DNA of 64,000 nt from Janthinobacterium sp. UMAB-56 (lineage in GTDB: Bacteria > Pseudomonadota > Gammaproteobacteria > Burkholderiales > Burkholderiaceae_D). Within the stretch, counting starts at the first letter, position 1, and every line of letters begins with the position of its first letter. The notes under the pieces were generated by a model. The model was not told the DNA's origin, searched no databases, and saw only the letters and a program-made list of their open reading frames with translations. Below, piece after piece: positions 19,211-28,541 of this stretch. The position numbers were made by a program, and so were the translations under genes. The stretch lies in NCBI RefSeq assembly GCF_900095265.1, contig NZ_LT607651.1, positions 568,817-632,816 of the forward strand, given 5' to 3'.

Positions 19211-19939
19211 TTAATTGGCAGGCGGCACAGGCACAGCAACGGCCGGCGTGCTGGCAGCTGCGGCGGCCGCCTTGGCAGCCTTGGCCTGCGCTTCGGCCTG
19301 GCGCTCGGCCAGCCGTTGCGCCACGCGCTTCTGGCGCGCCTCGGCGTCAGCCTGCTTGCGGGCGTAGGCTGCCTCGCGGGCCGCGCGGCGCGGCGCTTCT
19401 GTAGCGTCATCGGCAGCCTGTTTCGCCACCTTCGCCGCTTGCGCAGCCTCGCGCTCGGCAACGCTCTTGCCTTCCGGTTTGGGCGGCGCCGGTTCGGGCG
19501 CAACGATCTTCACGGGCTTGGGCGTGGCTGCGGCGCGCTGCTCGGCGTCCAGGCGCGCACTTTCCTGCGTCCTGGCCAGGTCGATATCGCGCAGGCGCAC
19601 GGACTCGGCGCGCTTGAAGTAGTTCGCTTCCGCTTCGACGGCACGCAGGCGCACGAGGACCAAGCGGCGCTTTTCCTTGGCCTGGTCCAGGCAGTTATTC
19701 ACGAAAAACTTGTTGTAGCATTCCAGTTCGCGCGCGGAGAACTCGTTTTCAGCGGCCTCGCGTTCGCTGGCGACCTGCTTCAGCTTGGCGTCCGCTTCTT
19801 CCACAGACAAGGTGGCAGGCACCTGCGGTGCACCGACCTCATCCAATGCAGCGGCCCCCTGGTGCGCGCAGGCCGACAATGCCATGGCCAGTCCCAGCGC
19901 CGCACCCAGCTTGTATAGTGTATTTGCCATCATGTTCAT
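19211..19939 (-). CDS. coiled-coil lipoprotein of unknown function
   Basis: About 242 residues. The signal peptide ends in a lipobox (MALSAC), suggesting a membrane-anchored periplasmic or outer-membrane protein. The middle is a long charged helix (EEADAKLKQVASEREAAENE, AKEKRRLVLVRLRAVEAEAN) and the C-terminal third is Ala/Arg/Glu-rich with AEARQKRVAQRLAERQAEAQ, likely coiled coil, then a Pro/Val tail. ATGs at 19939, 19933 and 19930 are all possible; the AGGGA site is best spaced for 19933. It starts ~10 bp after zapE and is probably co-transcribed with it. I do not recognise a named family. Confidence 0.7.
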   Translation of the reverse strand: MNMMANTLYKLGAALGLAMALSACAHQGAAALDEVGAPQVPATLSVEEADAKLKQVASEREAAENEFSARELECYNKFFVNNCLDQAKEKRRLVLVRLRAVEAEANYFKRAESVRLRDIDLARTQESARLDAEQRAAATPKPVKIVAPEPAPPKPEGKSVAEREAAQAAKVAKQAADDATEAPRRAAREAAYARKQADAEARQKRVAQRLAERQAEAQAKAAKAAAAAASTPAVAVPVPPAN

Positions 19940-19949
19940 TATCCCTGCA

Positions 19950-21047
19950 TCAAACGATCGCGTCGGCCGCGCCGCGCTGTTCTTTTTCCATGTATTCGCG
20001 CGATTGCATCTCGATGATACGCGAAACGGTACGGTGAAACTCGTTGGCCAGCATGCCATTCGTGTATAGCTGGTCCGGCGCCACTTCAGCCGACATGATC
20101 AGCTTGACCTTCTGGTCATAAAATACGTCGATCAGCCAGGTAAAGCGGCGCGCTTCGGACGACTGCGCCGCCGACATGGCCGGTATGCCGGACAATATCA
20201 CCGTATGGAAGCGGCTGGCGATTTCCAGGTAATCATTTTGCGAGCGGGGGCCGCCGCACAGCGTGGCGAAATCGAACCAGATGATGCCGCCGGCGCGGCG
20301 CAGGCAATGGATTTCGCGGCTCTCGATGCGGATGCGCGCGTCTTCGTCCGCCGTCTCGGCGATGCGCGTGTAAGCGTCGCGCAAGGCCTTGTCGGTGGCG
20401 GCACCCAGCGGGGTATAGTAACTTTCCACCTGTTCCAGCGCGCGGCCGCGGTAATCGACGCCGGCATCGACGTTCATCACGTCGAGCTTATCCTTGAGCA
20501 GCGCGATGGTCGGCAGCATGCGGTCGCGGTGCAGGCCGTCCGGATACAGCAGGTCCGGATCGTAATTCGAGGTCATGATGAAAGACACGCCATTGTTGAA
20601 CAGGGCCGACAGCAAGTTGTACAGTATCATCGCATCGGCGATGTCGGAGACGTGGAATTCATCGAAACAGATCAAGCGGTATTTCTTGGCGATGCGCTTG
20701 GCCACCTCATCTAACGGGTCGGCCACGCCTTTCAACTCATCGAGCTGCTGGTGCACGCCGCGCATGAATTCGTGGAAGTGCAATCGCGTCTTGCGCACGA
20801 GGGGCACGACCGAGTAAAAACTGTCCATCAGGAACGATTTACCGCGCCCCACGCCACCCCACATGTACACGCCTTTCGGCACGGCAGGACGGTTCAGCAG
20901 GCGCTTGAAGGTACTCGAGCGCTGGCCCTTGTAGGCCACCCACTCGTCATAGCACAGCTGCAGGCGGTCGACCGCGCGCCGCTGGGCGGCATCGGCCTTG
21001 AAATCGCGCTTCTGCAACGCGTGCTGGTAAAACTCTTCTACGTTCAT
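19950..21047 (-). CDS. zapE: cell division protein ZapE (AFG1-like ATPase)
   Basis: 365 residues. AAA-like P-loop KGVYMWGGVGRGKSFLMDSF, Walker B RLICFDEFHVSDIADAM, sensor region FIMTSNYDPDLLYPDGLHRD, and the C-terminal RRFTWLIDVFYDQKVKLIMSAE typical of AFG1/LACE1/ZapE. ZapE is an ATPase that binds the Z-ring during constriction and stress. It follows lpdA on the same strand after a 70 bp gap containing a stem-loop. Confidence 0.95.
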   Translation of the reverse strand: MNVEEFYQHALQKRDFKADAAQRRAVDRLQLCYDEWVAYKGQRSSTFKRLLNRPAVPKGVYMWGGVGRGKSFLMDSFYSVVPLVRKTRLHFHEFMRGVHQQLDELKGVADPLDEVAKRIAKKYRLICFDEFHVSDIADAMILYNLLSALFNNGVSFIMTSNYDPDLLYPDGLHRDRMLPTIALLKDKLDVMNVDAGVDYRGRALEQVESYYTPLGAATDKALRDAYTRIAETADEDARIRIESREIHCLRRAGGIIWFDFATLCGGPRSQNDYLEIASRFHTVILSGIPAMSAAQSSEARRFTWLIDVFYDQKVKLIMSAEVAPDQLYTNGMLANEFHRTVSRIIEMQSREYMEKEQRGAADAIV

Positions 21048-21066
21048 GGGATTCGCTTTAACGCAC

Positions 21067-21101
21067 AGGGGCGCCGGCGGAAAAAATCCGCGAGCGCCCC
21101 T
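21067..21101 (-). other. intercistronic stem-loop between lpdA and zapE
   Basis: AGGGGCGC and GCGCCCCT form the outer 8 bp, with an inner GGCGGA/TCCGC pairing and an A-rich loop. There is no T-tract on either side, so an ordinary terminator is unlikely; attenuation or RNA processing is possible. Confidence 0.5.
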
Positions 21102-21117
21102 GAAGGACTAACTACAA

Positions 21118-22548
21118 TTAAAAGTTCAACGTGCGCTTGTCAACCGCCAGTGCCGCTTCCTTGGTCGCTTCCGACAGGGATGGGTGAGCGTGGCAGATGC
21201 GTGCGATGTCTTCGGCCGAAGCCTTGAATTCCATCGCCACGACGGCTTCGGAAATCAGTTCGGAAGCCATCGGGCCGACGATATGCACGCCGAGGATTTC
21301 ATCGGTGGTCGCATCGGCCAGGAATTTCACCATGCCCGATGTGTCGCCCAGCGCGCGCGCACGGCCGTTGGCCATGAACGGGAAGGTACCGGCCTTGTAG
21401 GCGATGCCTTCGGCCTTCAGGGTTTGCTCGGTCTTGCCAACCCACGCGATTTCCGGCGAGGTGTAGATCACCCAGGGAATCGTGTTGAAGTTGGTGTGAC
21501 CGTGCTGGCCGGCGATACGCTCGGCCACGGCAACGCCTTCTTCTTCCGCCTTGTGCGCCAGCATCGGGCCGCGCACGACGTCACCCACTGCCCACACGTT
21601 CGGCAGGTTGGTCTTGCAGTCGCCGTCGACGGCGATGAAGCCGCGTTCGTCCAGCTGCAGGCCGACTTTATCGGCACCCAGGCCATTCGTGTTCGGCGTA
21701 CGACCGATCGAGATGATCAGTTTGTCGAACACGGCTTTTTGCGCTTCGCCCTTGGCGTCCACGAATTCCACGGTGACGTCTTTCTTGCCTGGCGTGATCG
21801 CACCGATCTTGCAACCGAGGTTGATCTTCAAGCCTTGCTTGATAAACAGCTTCGACGCTTCCTTGGCGATCTGCTCGTCGACGGCGCCGAGGAAGACCGG
21901 CAGGCCTTCCAGCACGGTGACGTCGGAACCCAGGCGGCGCCAGACGCTGCCCATTTCCAGACCGATCACGCCGGCACCGATGACGCCCAGCTTGGCTGGT
22001 ACGGCGTCGATGGCCAGTGCGCCCGTGTTCGACAGGATCAGTTTCTCGTCGAATGGTGCGCCCGGCAGTTCGCGCGCGTTCGAACCCGTGGCGATGACCA
22101 CGTGCTTGGCGCTCAGGGTCTCATTGGCTTCACCCGTCACGCTGATCTCGTACGTGCCAGCGGCGGCAGCGGCAAAGGCGGCGCGGCCGTGGAAGAAGGC
22201 GATCTTGTTCTTCTTGAACAGGTACAGGATGCCGTCGTTGTTTTGCTTGACGACCGTGTCCTTGCGCTTGAGCATCTGGCCCAGGTTCAGCTTCAGGCCG
22301 GCGACGTCGATGCCGTGCTCGGCGAAGCTGTGGCCCGCGTGTTCGAAATGCTCGGACGATTGCAGCAGCGCTTTCGACGGGATGCAACCGACGTTGGTGC
22401 AAGTACCGCCAGGCGCGGCGCCGCCCTTGGCGTTCGACCACTCGTCGACGCAGGCGACGGAAAAGCCCAGCTGCGCTGCGCGGATGGCGGCGATGTAGCC
22501 GCCAGGGCCCGCGCCGATGACAACTACGTCAAATTGTTTAGTACTCAT
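21118..22548 (-). CDS. lpdA: dihydrolipoyl dehydrogenase (E3)
   Basis: 476 residues. FAD-binding GAGPGGYIAAIRAAQLG at the N-terminus, the redox disulfide C50/C55 in GGTCTNVGCIPSKALL, NAD-binding GAGVIGLEMGSVWRRLG, and the C-terminal active-site His in ICHAHPSLSEATKEAA. It reoxidises the lipoyl group of 2-oxoglutarate dehydrogenase and is encoded after sucA and odhB. The start overlaps the PspC-domain gene by 11 bp, which points to translational coupling. Confidence 0.97.
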   Translation of the reverse strand: MSTKQFDVVVIGAGPGGYIAAIRAAQLGFSVACVDEWSNAKGGAAPGGTCTNVGCIPSKALLQSSEHFEHAGHSFAEHGIDVAGLKLNLGQMLKRKDTVVKQNNDGILYLFKKNKIAFFHGRAAFAAAAAGTYEISVTGEANETLSAKHVVIATGSNARELPGAPFDEKLILSNTGALAIDAVPAKLGVIGAGVIGLEMGSVWRRLGSDVTVLEGLPVFLGAVDEQIAKEASKLFIKQGLKINLGCKIGAITPGKKDVTVEFVDAKGEAQKAVFDKLIISIGRTPNTNGLGADKVGLQLDERGFIAVDGDCKTNLPNVWAVGDVVRGPMLAHKAEEEGVAVAERIAGQHGHTNFNTIPWVIYTSPEIAWVGKTEQTLKAEGIAYKAGTFPFMANGRARALGDTSGMVKFLADATTDEILGVHIVGPMASELISEAVVAMEFKASAEDIARICHAHPSLSEATKEAALAVDKRTLNF

Positions 22549-22921
22549 GTTTTGTTATTCCAATCTCTTCGTCTGGTACGAAAATCCACAATAGAAGGTA
22601 AATCACCACGCCGAAGCCGAAGGTCAATGTAAACAGGACGAAGACGAGGCGCCAGATCCACGCTTCCATGCCGGAAGCGCGGCCCAGTCCACCGCAGACG
22701 CCGCCAAGCCAGCGGTCGTTGCGCGAACGGCGCAGGCGGTTGAATTCCTGCACCAGGTCGTTCGCCGGGCCGGAGGCGGCATCGGCGCCGGACGTGCTGC
22801 CCGGCTTGTCCAGGTTGATATTGCTCAGGAGCTTGGCTTTCGCTTGCGCGAATTCCGCGTCGCTCAGGGCGCCCGCCAGGTGCAACTCGTGCAGACGCTT
22901 GATTTCTTCAGAGACGTTCAT
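22538..22921 (-). CDS. PspC-domain membrane protein with N-terminal SHOCT-like helix
   Basis: 127 residues. The N-terminal segment EEIKRLHELHLAGALSDAEF resembles a SHOCT domain (short oligomerising motif with LHELHLAGALSDAEFAQAK). The C-terminal half is a PspC domain: RRSRNDRWLGGVCGGLGRAS followed by the membrane segment WRLVFVLFTLTFGFGVVIYLLLWIFVP. PspC proteins sense or relay envelope stress in enterobacteria; the isolated role here is unknown. Unusually it lies inside the 2-oxoglutarate dehydrogenase operon, between odhB and lpdA, and overlaps lpdA. Confidence 0.88.
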   Translation of the reverse strand: MNVSEEIKRLHELHLAGALSDAEFAQAKAKLLSNINLDKPGSTSGADAASGPANDLVQEFNRLRRSRNDRWLGGVCGGLGRASGMEAWIWRLVFVLFTLTFGFGVVIYLLLWIFVPDEEIGITKHEY

Positions 22922-22984
22922 GGGAATCCTCTTTCAATGAGATCAGCCAGCTGCGTCTTCTGGCAAGGGGTATCAACTACATTG

Positions 22985-23004
22985 CCCCGGCGGCGACGCC
23001 GGGG
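22985..23004 (-). other. intercistronic stem-loop between odhB and the PspC gene
   Basis: CCCCGGCG / CGCCGGGG perfect 8 bp stem with a four-base loop, no T-tract. Probably an RNA-stability or processing element in the operon transcript. Confidence 0.55.
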
Positions 23005-23015
23005 GACTACAGTGC

Positions 23016-24272
23016 TTACAGGTCCAGCAACAGGCGTGCAGGATCTTCCAGCGCTTCTTTCATTGCCACCAGGCCCAGGACGGCTTCGCGGCCGTCGATG
23101 ATGCGGTGGTCGTAGGACATGGCCAGGTAGTTCATCGGACGTACCACGATCTGGCCGTTTTCGACGACAGCGCGGTCCTTGGTCGCATGCACGCCCAGGA
23201 TGGCCGATTGCGGCGGGTTGATGATCGGGGTCGACAGCATGGAGCCGAAGGTGCCGCCGTTCGAGATCGAGAACGTGCCGCCCGTCAGGTCGTCCAGGGT
23301 CAGCTTGCCTTCCTTGGCTTTCGCGCCGAATTCACCGATTTTTTTCTCGATGTCGGCGATCGACAGCTGGTCCGCGTTGCGGATGATAGGCACGACCAGG
23401 CCGCGCGGCGAACCGACAGCGATACCGATGTCGAAGTAGCCGTGGTAGACGATGTCGTTGCCGTCAACGGAGGCATTGATGATCGGGTACTTTTTCAGGG
23501 CAGCGACGGCGGCCTTGACGAAGAAGGACATGAAGCCCAGCTTGACGCCGTGCTCTTTCTCGAACTTGTCCTTGTACTTGTTGCGCAGGTCGATGACCGG
23601 CTGCATGTTCACTTCATTGAACGTGGTCAGGATGGCGTTCGTCGATTGCGATTGCAGCAGGCGCTCGGCGATACGCGCGCGCAGGCGGCTCATCGGCACG
23701 CGCTCTTCAGGGCGGTCGCCCAGGCTGGCGGCCGACGGCGTGGCAACTTGTTGCAGCGCTGGCTTGGCAGCGGCTGGTGCCAGAGGCGCGACAGCTGGCT
23801 TGGCGGAAGCGGCCAGGGCGTCGCCCTTGGTCACGCGGCCGTCTTTGCCCGAACCGGCGACGTCGCCAGCGGACAGGCCTTTTTCCGACAGGATCTTGGC
23901 GGCGGCAGGCATGGCGACATCGCCTTTGCTTGCGCCAGCTGGTGCGGACGCGCTAGCGGCGTCTTGCGCGGCGGCGGCCAGCGCTGGTGCGGCAACGGCC
24001 GACACTTCCATCGGGCTGACCTTGGCCGAGCCGTCGGTATCGATAATGGCGATGACTTCGCCGGCAACGACGGTGGCGCCGTCAGCCTTGATGATCTGCA
24101 CGATCACGCCAGCGGCCGGCGCTGGCAGTTCCAGCACCACTTTATCGGTTTCGATATCGATCATGTTTTCGTCGCGCGCGACTGGCTCGCCGACTTTTTT
24201 GTGCCATGCAAGCAAGGTCGCTTCTGCGACCGATTCCGACAATTGGGGAACTTTGACTTCGATTTGTGCCAT
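23016..24272 (-). CDS. odhB: 2-oxoglutarate dehydrogenase E2, dihydrolipoyl succinyltransferase
   Basis: 418 residues. N-terminal lipoyl domain with the lipoylated lysine K44 in [15 protein letters not shown], an Ala-rich linker, a peripheral-subunit-binding domain ([20 protein letters not shown]) and the acyltransferase core ending in [18 protein letters not shown] with the catalytic His. It moves the succinyl group to CoA. Located between sucA and lpdA on the same strand; an 87 bp gap to sucA contains a perfect hairpin. Confidence 0.97.
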   Translation of the reverse strand: MAQIEVKVPQLSESVAEATLLAWHKKVGEPVARDENMIDIETDKVVLELPAPAAGVIVQIIKADGATVVAGEVIAIIDTDGSAKVSPMEVSAVAAPALAAAAQDAASASAPAGASKGDVAMPAAAKILSEKGLSAGDVAGSGKDGRVTKGDALAASAKPAVAPLAPAAAKPALQQVATPSAASLGDRPEERVPMSRLRARIAERLLQSQSTNAILTTFNEVNMQPVIDLRNKYKDKFEKEHGVKLGFMSFFVKAAVAALKKYPIINASVDGNDIVYHGYFDIGIAVGSPRGLVVPIIRNADQLSIADIEKKIGEFGAKAKEGKLTLDDLTGGTFSISNGGTFGSMLSTPIINPPQSAILGVHATKDRAVVENGQIVVRPMNYLAMSYDHRIIDGREAVLGLVAMKEALEDPARLLLDL

Positions 24273-24300
24273 GTAAAACTCCGTTTATTTTGTTATTGCG

Positions 24301-24329
24301 GCGCCGCCCTTGCGTAGCAAGGGCGGCGC
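24301..24329 (-). other. perfect 13 bp hairpin between sucA and odhB
   Basis: GCGCCGCCCTTGC and GCAAGGGCGGCGC pair perfectly around a three-base loop. No T-tract follows on the transcribed strand. Such a stable structure between cistrons may protect the upstream mRNA or reduce read-through into odhB. Confidence 0.75.
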
Positions 24330-24359
24330 TCCGTCACGATGTATGCGAGCTCCTGCCAC

Positions 24360-27212
24360 TTACTTGGTCAGGATAAAACCCTTCAGCTTCGAGAATGCCG
24401 TTTCCAGCAGATCTTTTTGCTGGGCGTAGTGCTTGTCATAGTAACCGACAGCAGGCGACGCCGAAGCAGGACGGCCGGCGTAGGCCAGACGCTGACCCGA
24501 TTCCAGGCCTTCGAAGATATTGTGCTGGATCTGGAACCAGGCACCCTGGTTTTGCGGCTCGTCCTGCGCCCAGACCACTTCGACCAGATTCGGGAACTTC
24601 TTCAGTTCAGCAGCGAACGACTTGTGCGGGAACGGATACAGCTGTTCCAGGCGCACGATGGCCGTGTCGGTCTGGCCACGGGTCTTGCGTGCGTTGACCA
24701 GGTCGTAATAGACCTTGCCCGAGCAGGCGACCACGCGCTTGACTTTCTTGGCGTCGATTTTGTCGTCGACTTCGCCGATGACAGTCTGGAAACCGCCCTT
24801 GGCCAGGTCGGTCAGCGGCGAACCGGCATCCTTGTTGCGCAACAGCGACTTCGGCGTCAGGATGACCAGCGGCTTGCGGAACTGGCGCACCATCTGGCGG
24901 CGCAGCAAATGGAAGATCTGCGAAGCCGTCGTCGGCTGCACCACTTGCATGTTGTTATCTGCGCACAGTTGCAGGAAACGCTCAGGACGCGCGGACGAGT
25001 GCTCAGGACCCTGGCCTTCGTAACCGTGCGGCAGCATCATGACCAGGCCCGAAGCGCGGCCCCACTTCACTTCGCCGGAGCTGATGAATTGGTCGATCAC
25101 CACTTGCGCGCCATTGGCGAAGTCGCCGAACTGGGCTTCCCAGATCGTCAGGGTGTTCGGTTCAGCCGTCGAGTAGCCGTATTCGAAGGCCAGTACGGCT
25201 TCTTCCGACAGCACCGAGTCGATGACGGTGAACGGCGCCTGGTTGTCCGAGACGTTTTGCAGCGGAATGTAGGTACCCGCATCCCAACGCTCGCGGTTCT
25301 GGTCATGCAAGACAGCATGGCGGTGCACGAAGGTGCCACGGCCGGCATCCTGGCCCGTCAGGCGGATAGCGTAACCGGACGATACCAGCGAAGCGTAGGC
25401 CAGATGTTCGCCCATGCCCCAGTCCAGGTTCATTTCGCCACGGCCCATGGTGCCACGGTCGCCCAGTACTTTTTCAACCAGCGAGTGGACCTTGAAGTCT
25501 TCCGGCACGGTGGTGATGCGGGTGGCCAGGCGTTTGAGTTCCGTCATCGGCACGGCGGTGTCGGCCGAATCGGTCCATTTCTTGTTCAGGAACGGCAGCC
25601 AGTCGACGGCGTACTTGTTCTTGAAGTTCGAGATGACCGGATCGACGGTGTGCTTGCCGGCGTCCATGGCGTCGCGGAAAGCGGCCACCATCTTGTCGCC
25701 GCCATCGGCAGGGATCACGCCTTGCGCTACCAGCTTGTCCGCGTACAGCTTGCGGGTGCCCGGATGCTGGCCGATCTTCTTGTACATCAGTGGCTGCGTC
25801 AGTGCCGGCGTATCTTGCTCGTTGTGGCCAAGCTTACGGTAGCAGATGATGTCGAGGACGATGTCCTTCTTGAATTCCATGCGATAGTCGAGCGCGATCT
25901 GCGTCGCCAGCACCACGGCTTCCGGATCATCGGCATTGATGTGCAGGACCGGTGCTTCGATCATCTTGACGACGTCCGAGCAGTACAGGGTCGAGCGGGC
26001 ATCGCGCGGATCCGAAGTGGTGAAACCGATCTGGTTGTTGATCACGATATGCACCGTGCCGCCGGTATGGTAGCCACGGGTTTGCGCCAGATTCAGCGTT
26101 TCCATGACCACGCCCTGGCCGGCGAAAGCGGCATCGCCGTGCACCAGGATAGGCAGCACTTGCGCGCCCTGCGCATCGCCGCGGCGATCCATGCGCGCCT
26201 TGACGGAACCTTCGACCACGGGGTTGACGATTTCCAGGTGCGACGGGTTGAATGCCAGCGACAGGTGGACCGGGCCGCCTGCGGTGGAGATGTCCGACGA
26301 GAAGCCTTGATGGTACTTTACGTCGCCGGCAGGCAGGTCATCGCCATGCTTGCCTTCGAATTCTTCGAATAGTTCCTGCGGCGCCTTGCCCAGGGTGTTG
26401 ACCAGCACGTTCAGGCGGCCGCGGTGGGCCATGCCGATAACGATTTCCTGCACGCCTTTTTCGCCGGCGCGCTGGATGGTTTCATCCATCGAGGCAATGA
26501 AGGTTTCGCCACCTTCCAGGGAGAAGCGCTTCTGGCCCACGTAGCGGGTGTGCAGATAGCGTTCCAGGCCTTCAGCCGCGGTCAGGCGGTCGAGGATGTG
26601 GATTTTTTTCTCTGGGGTGAAATTCGGGGTGGAGCGGATCGATTCCAGTTTCTCTTGCAACCAGCGCTTTTCGGCCGGATCGGAGATGTACATGAATTCG
26701 GCGCCGATCGAACGCGTGTAGGTATCGCGCAGATAGTTGAGCAGATCGCGCAGGGTGGCAGTCTCGGGGCCAAAATAGGTATTGCTGATGTTGAACACGG
26801 TGTCCATGTCCGCGTCGCTGAAACCGTAGAAGCTCGGCTCGAGTTCAGGGATCATCGGACGTTCCTGGCGCTGCAGCGGGTCCAGATTGGCCCAGTGCGA
26901 ACCGAGGTAGCGGTAAGCGGCGATCAGTTGCGTGGCGGCGACGCGCTTGCGGCCCATTTCAACATCGAAGGAAGCGCTCACTGTGCGAATCGGACCGGCT
27001 TTTGCGCGCTCGGCGAACGAGGCAACGACGGAGGCATGCGCCACGTCAGGCTTGTTGGTGCCATCGACGGCAGGCACGTGCTGCATGGCATCGAAGTAAG
27101 AACGCCAGTTATCGGGTACCGAGCCTGGATTGTTCAGATACGCCTCGTACAAGTCTTCCACGTACGGAGCATTCCCACCGAACAGGTAGGAGTTGGTCGT
27201 TAATTGCTGCAT
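24360..27212 (-). CDS. sucA: 2-oxoglutarate dehydrogenase E1 component
   Basis: 950 residues, usual length. It begins MQQLTTNSYLFGGNAPYVED, carries the thiamine-diphosphate region VLVHGDAAFAGQGVVMETLN and IVINNQIGFTTSDPRDARST, and the HRGRLNVLVNTLGK segment. The enzyme decarboxylates 2-oxoglutarate and succinylates E2. First gene of sucA-odhB-(PspC)-lpdA-zapE on the minus strand. The 257 bp upstream should hold the operon promoter; I see no unambiguous operator there. Confidence 0.97.
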   Translation of the reverse strand: MQQLTTNSYLFGGNAPYVEDLYEAYLNNPGSVPDNWRSYFDAMQHVPAVDGTNKPDVAHASVVASFAERAKAGPIRTVSASFDVEMGRKRVAATQLIAAYRYLGSHWANLDPLQRQERPMIPELEPSFYGFSDADMDTVFNISNTYFGPETATLRDLLNYLRDTYTRSIGAEFMYISDPAEKRWLQEKLESIRSTPNFTPEKKIHILDRLTAAEGLERYLHTRYVGQKRFSLEGGETFIASMDETIQRAGEKGVQEIVIGMAHRGRLNVLVNTLGKAPQELFEEFEGKHGDDLPAGDVKYHQGFSSDISTAGGPVHLSLAFNPSHLEIVNPVVEGSVKARMDRRGDAQGAQVLPILVHGDAAFAGQGVVMETLNLAQTRGYHTGGTVHIVINNQIGFTTSDPRDARSTLYCSDVVKMIEAPVLHINADDPEAVVLATQIALDYRMEFKKDIVLDIICYRKLGHNEQDTPALTQPLMYKKIGQHPGTRKLYADKLVAQGVIPADGGDKMVAAFRDAMDAGKHTVDPVISNFKNKYAVDWLPFLNKKWTDSADTAVPMTELKRLATRITTVPEDFKVHSLVEKVLGDRGTMGRGEMNLDWGMGEHLAYASLVSSGYAIRLTGQDAGRGTFVHRHAVLHDQNRERWDAGTYIPLQNVSDNQAPFTVIDSVLSEEAVLAFEYGYSTAEPNTLTIWEAQFGDFANGAQVVIDQFISSGEVKWGRASGLVMMLPHGYEGQGPEHSSARPERFLQLCADNNMQVVQPTTASQIFHLLRRQMVRQFRKPLVILTPKSLLRNKDAGSPLTDLAKGGFQTVIGEVDDKIDAKKVKRVVACSGKVYYDLVNARKTRGQTDTAIVRLEQLYPFPHKSFAAELKKFPNLVEVVWAQDEPQNQGAWFQIQHNIFEGLESGQRLAYAGRPASASPAVGYYDKHYAQQKDLLETAFSKLKGFILTK

Positions 27213-27469
27213 ATATTGCTCACCTTTCTTCGCGCTTCGCGAGGAATTAGCGGGTTAATCTAACCTTCCGCGACACGGCCTGACCGGTTAGCGGATTGCA
27301 CATCAAGTTGTGGGGGAAGGGCTTTTTTATTACGCCAGCATTCTGCATACCGTCATTTAGAATAGCACGCGGTATTGTAACGCAACAACCACTAGTTGAA
27401 TTTTATTTGGCAAGCAAATGTAAGCTGTGTTGTTGATTTTCCCGGGCTTGCAGCCCGTTACTGTTGCGC

Positions 27470-28462
27470 TTATACAATTCCGCTGCTGGCACCGGCACGG
27501 CGCTGGCGCGCAAGTGGTCTGACTGATAACGCCGGCGCCCCGATGGCCGCCAGCCACCCGGCATCACCGGCAAACCAGTCCACCAGGAAATCGAGCATGG
27601 TGCGCAACAGCGGCGACATGTGCTGGCGCGAGGTGTAGATGCCGTAGATGCCCATGTCCTGCGGCACGTAAGCTGGCAAGAGTTCCACCAGTTGGCCGCT
27701 GGCGATCAGCGGCGCGGCCGAATAGCGCGGCTGCATGGCGATGCCAGCCCCCGCCACCGTGGCCACCAGCAGCACCAGTGACTCATTCGCCGACAGGCGG
27801 CCGCTGACGGGGACAGTGAGCGCTTCCCCGGCATGCGTGAATTGCCACAGGCTCTTGCCGAAATACGTATAGGTCAGACAATTATGCAAGGCCAGGTCTT
27901 CCGCCCGGCGCGGCGTGCCATGCGCGGCCAGGTACGCTGGTGCGGCGCACACCACCGAAGCGCAACTGGCCAACTGGCGCGCGATCAGGTTCGGTTCGAG
28001 CGCATTCGTGATGCGGATCGCCAGATCGATGCGCTGCTCCACCAGATTGACGGCGCGGTTCTCCATCTGCAGGTCGACGGCGGCGCGCGGGTAGCGCTGC
28101 AGGTAAGCGGTCACTGCGCCGGCGAGCGCCGCCTGCGCAAGGGATTGCGAGCAGCTAATGCGCAGCAAGCCGTGTGGCGTGTCGACTCCCTCGGACGAGG
28201 CGACGGCCATGGCGCCGGCCACCTCCAGCATCTGGCGGCAGCGCGCCAGAGTGGCCTCGCCTGCATCCGTCAGGCTCAGACGGCGCGTGGTGCGATGCAA
28301 GAGGCGCGCCCCCGCCCACTGCTCCATCTCGGCCAGGTAGCGCGTCACCATGGCGCGCGACATGTCGAGCGCCTCGCTGGCAGCCACCATGCTGCCCCGC
28401 TCAGCGATGGCGACGAATACTTGTGCGGCGGTGATGCGGTCCATCTGCTGCTCTCCATTCAT
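27470..28462 (-). CDS. LysR-family transcriptional regulator
   Basis: 330 residues. An N-terminal winged helix-turn-helix (MDRITAAQVFVAIAERGSMV, AASEALDMSRAMVTRYLAEM, HRTTRRLSLTDAGE) and a periplasmic-binding-like effector domain. An ATG at 28444 (MDRITAAQ) is an alternative start. The gene lies 78 bp downstream of a NAD(P)H oxidoreductase gene on the same strand and may control it, but no ligand can be inferred. The Arg/Ala-rich tail (LARQRRAGASSG) is unusual. Confidence 0.9.
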   Translation of the reverse strand: MNGEQQMDRITAAQVFVAIAERGSMVAASEALDMSRAMVTRYLAEMEQWAGARLLHRTTRRLSLTDAGEATLARCRQMLEVAGAMAVASSEGVDTPHGLLRISCSQSLAQAALAGAVTAYLQRYPRAAVDLQMENRAVNLVEQRIDLAIRITNALEPNLIARQLASCASVVCAAPAYLAAHGTPRRAEDLALHNCLTYTYFGKSLWQFTHAGEALTVPVSGRLSANESLVLLVATVAGAGIAMQPRYSAAPLIASGQLVELLPAYVPQDMGIYGIYTSRQHMSPLLRTMLDFLVDWFAGDAGWLAAIGAPALSVRPLARQRRAGASSGIV

Positions 28463-28541
28463 TGTTGGGTCCCTGCGACCAGGTATGGCAATCTACCCTA
28501 TTTTTTGCGCCCAGTCGCCTGGCCTTACCCAGGCGGCGGCC

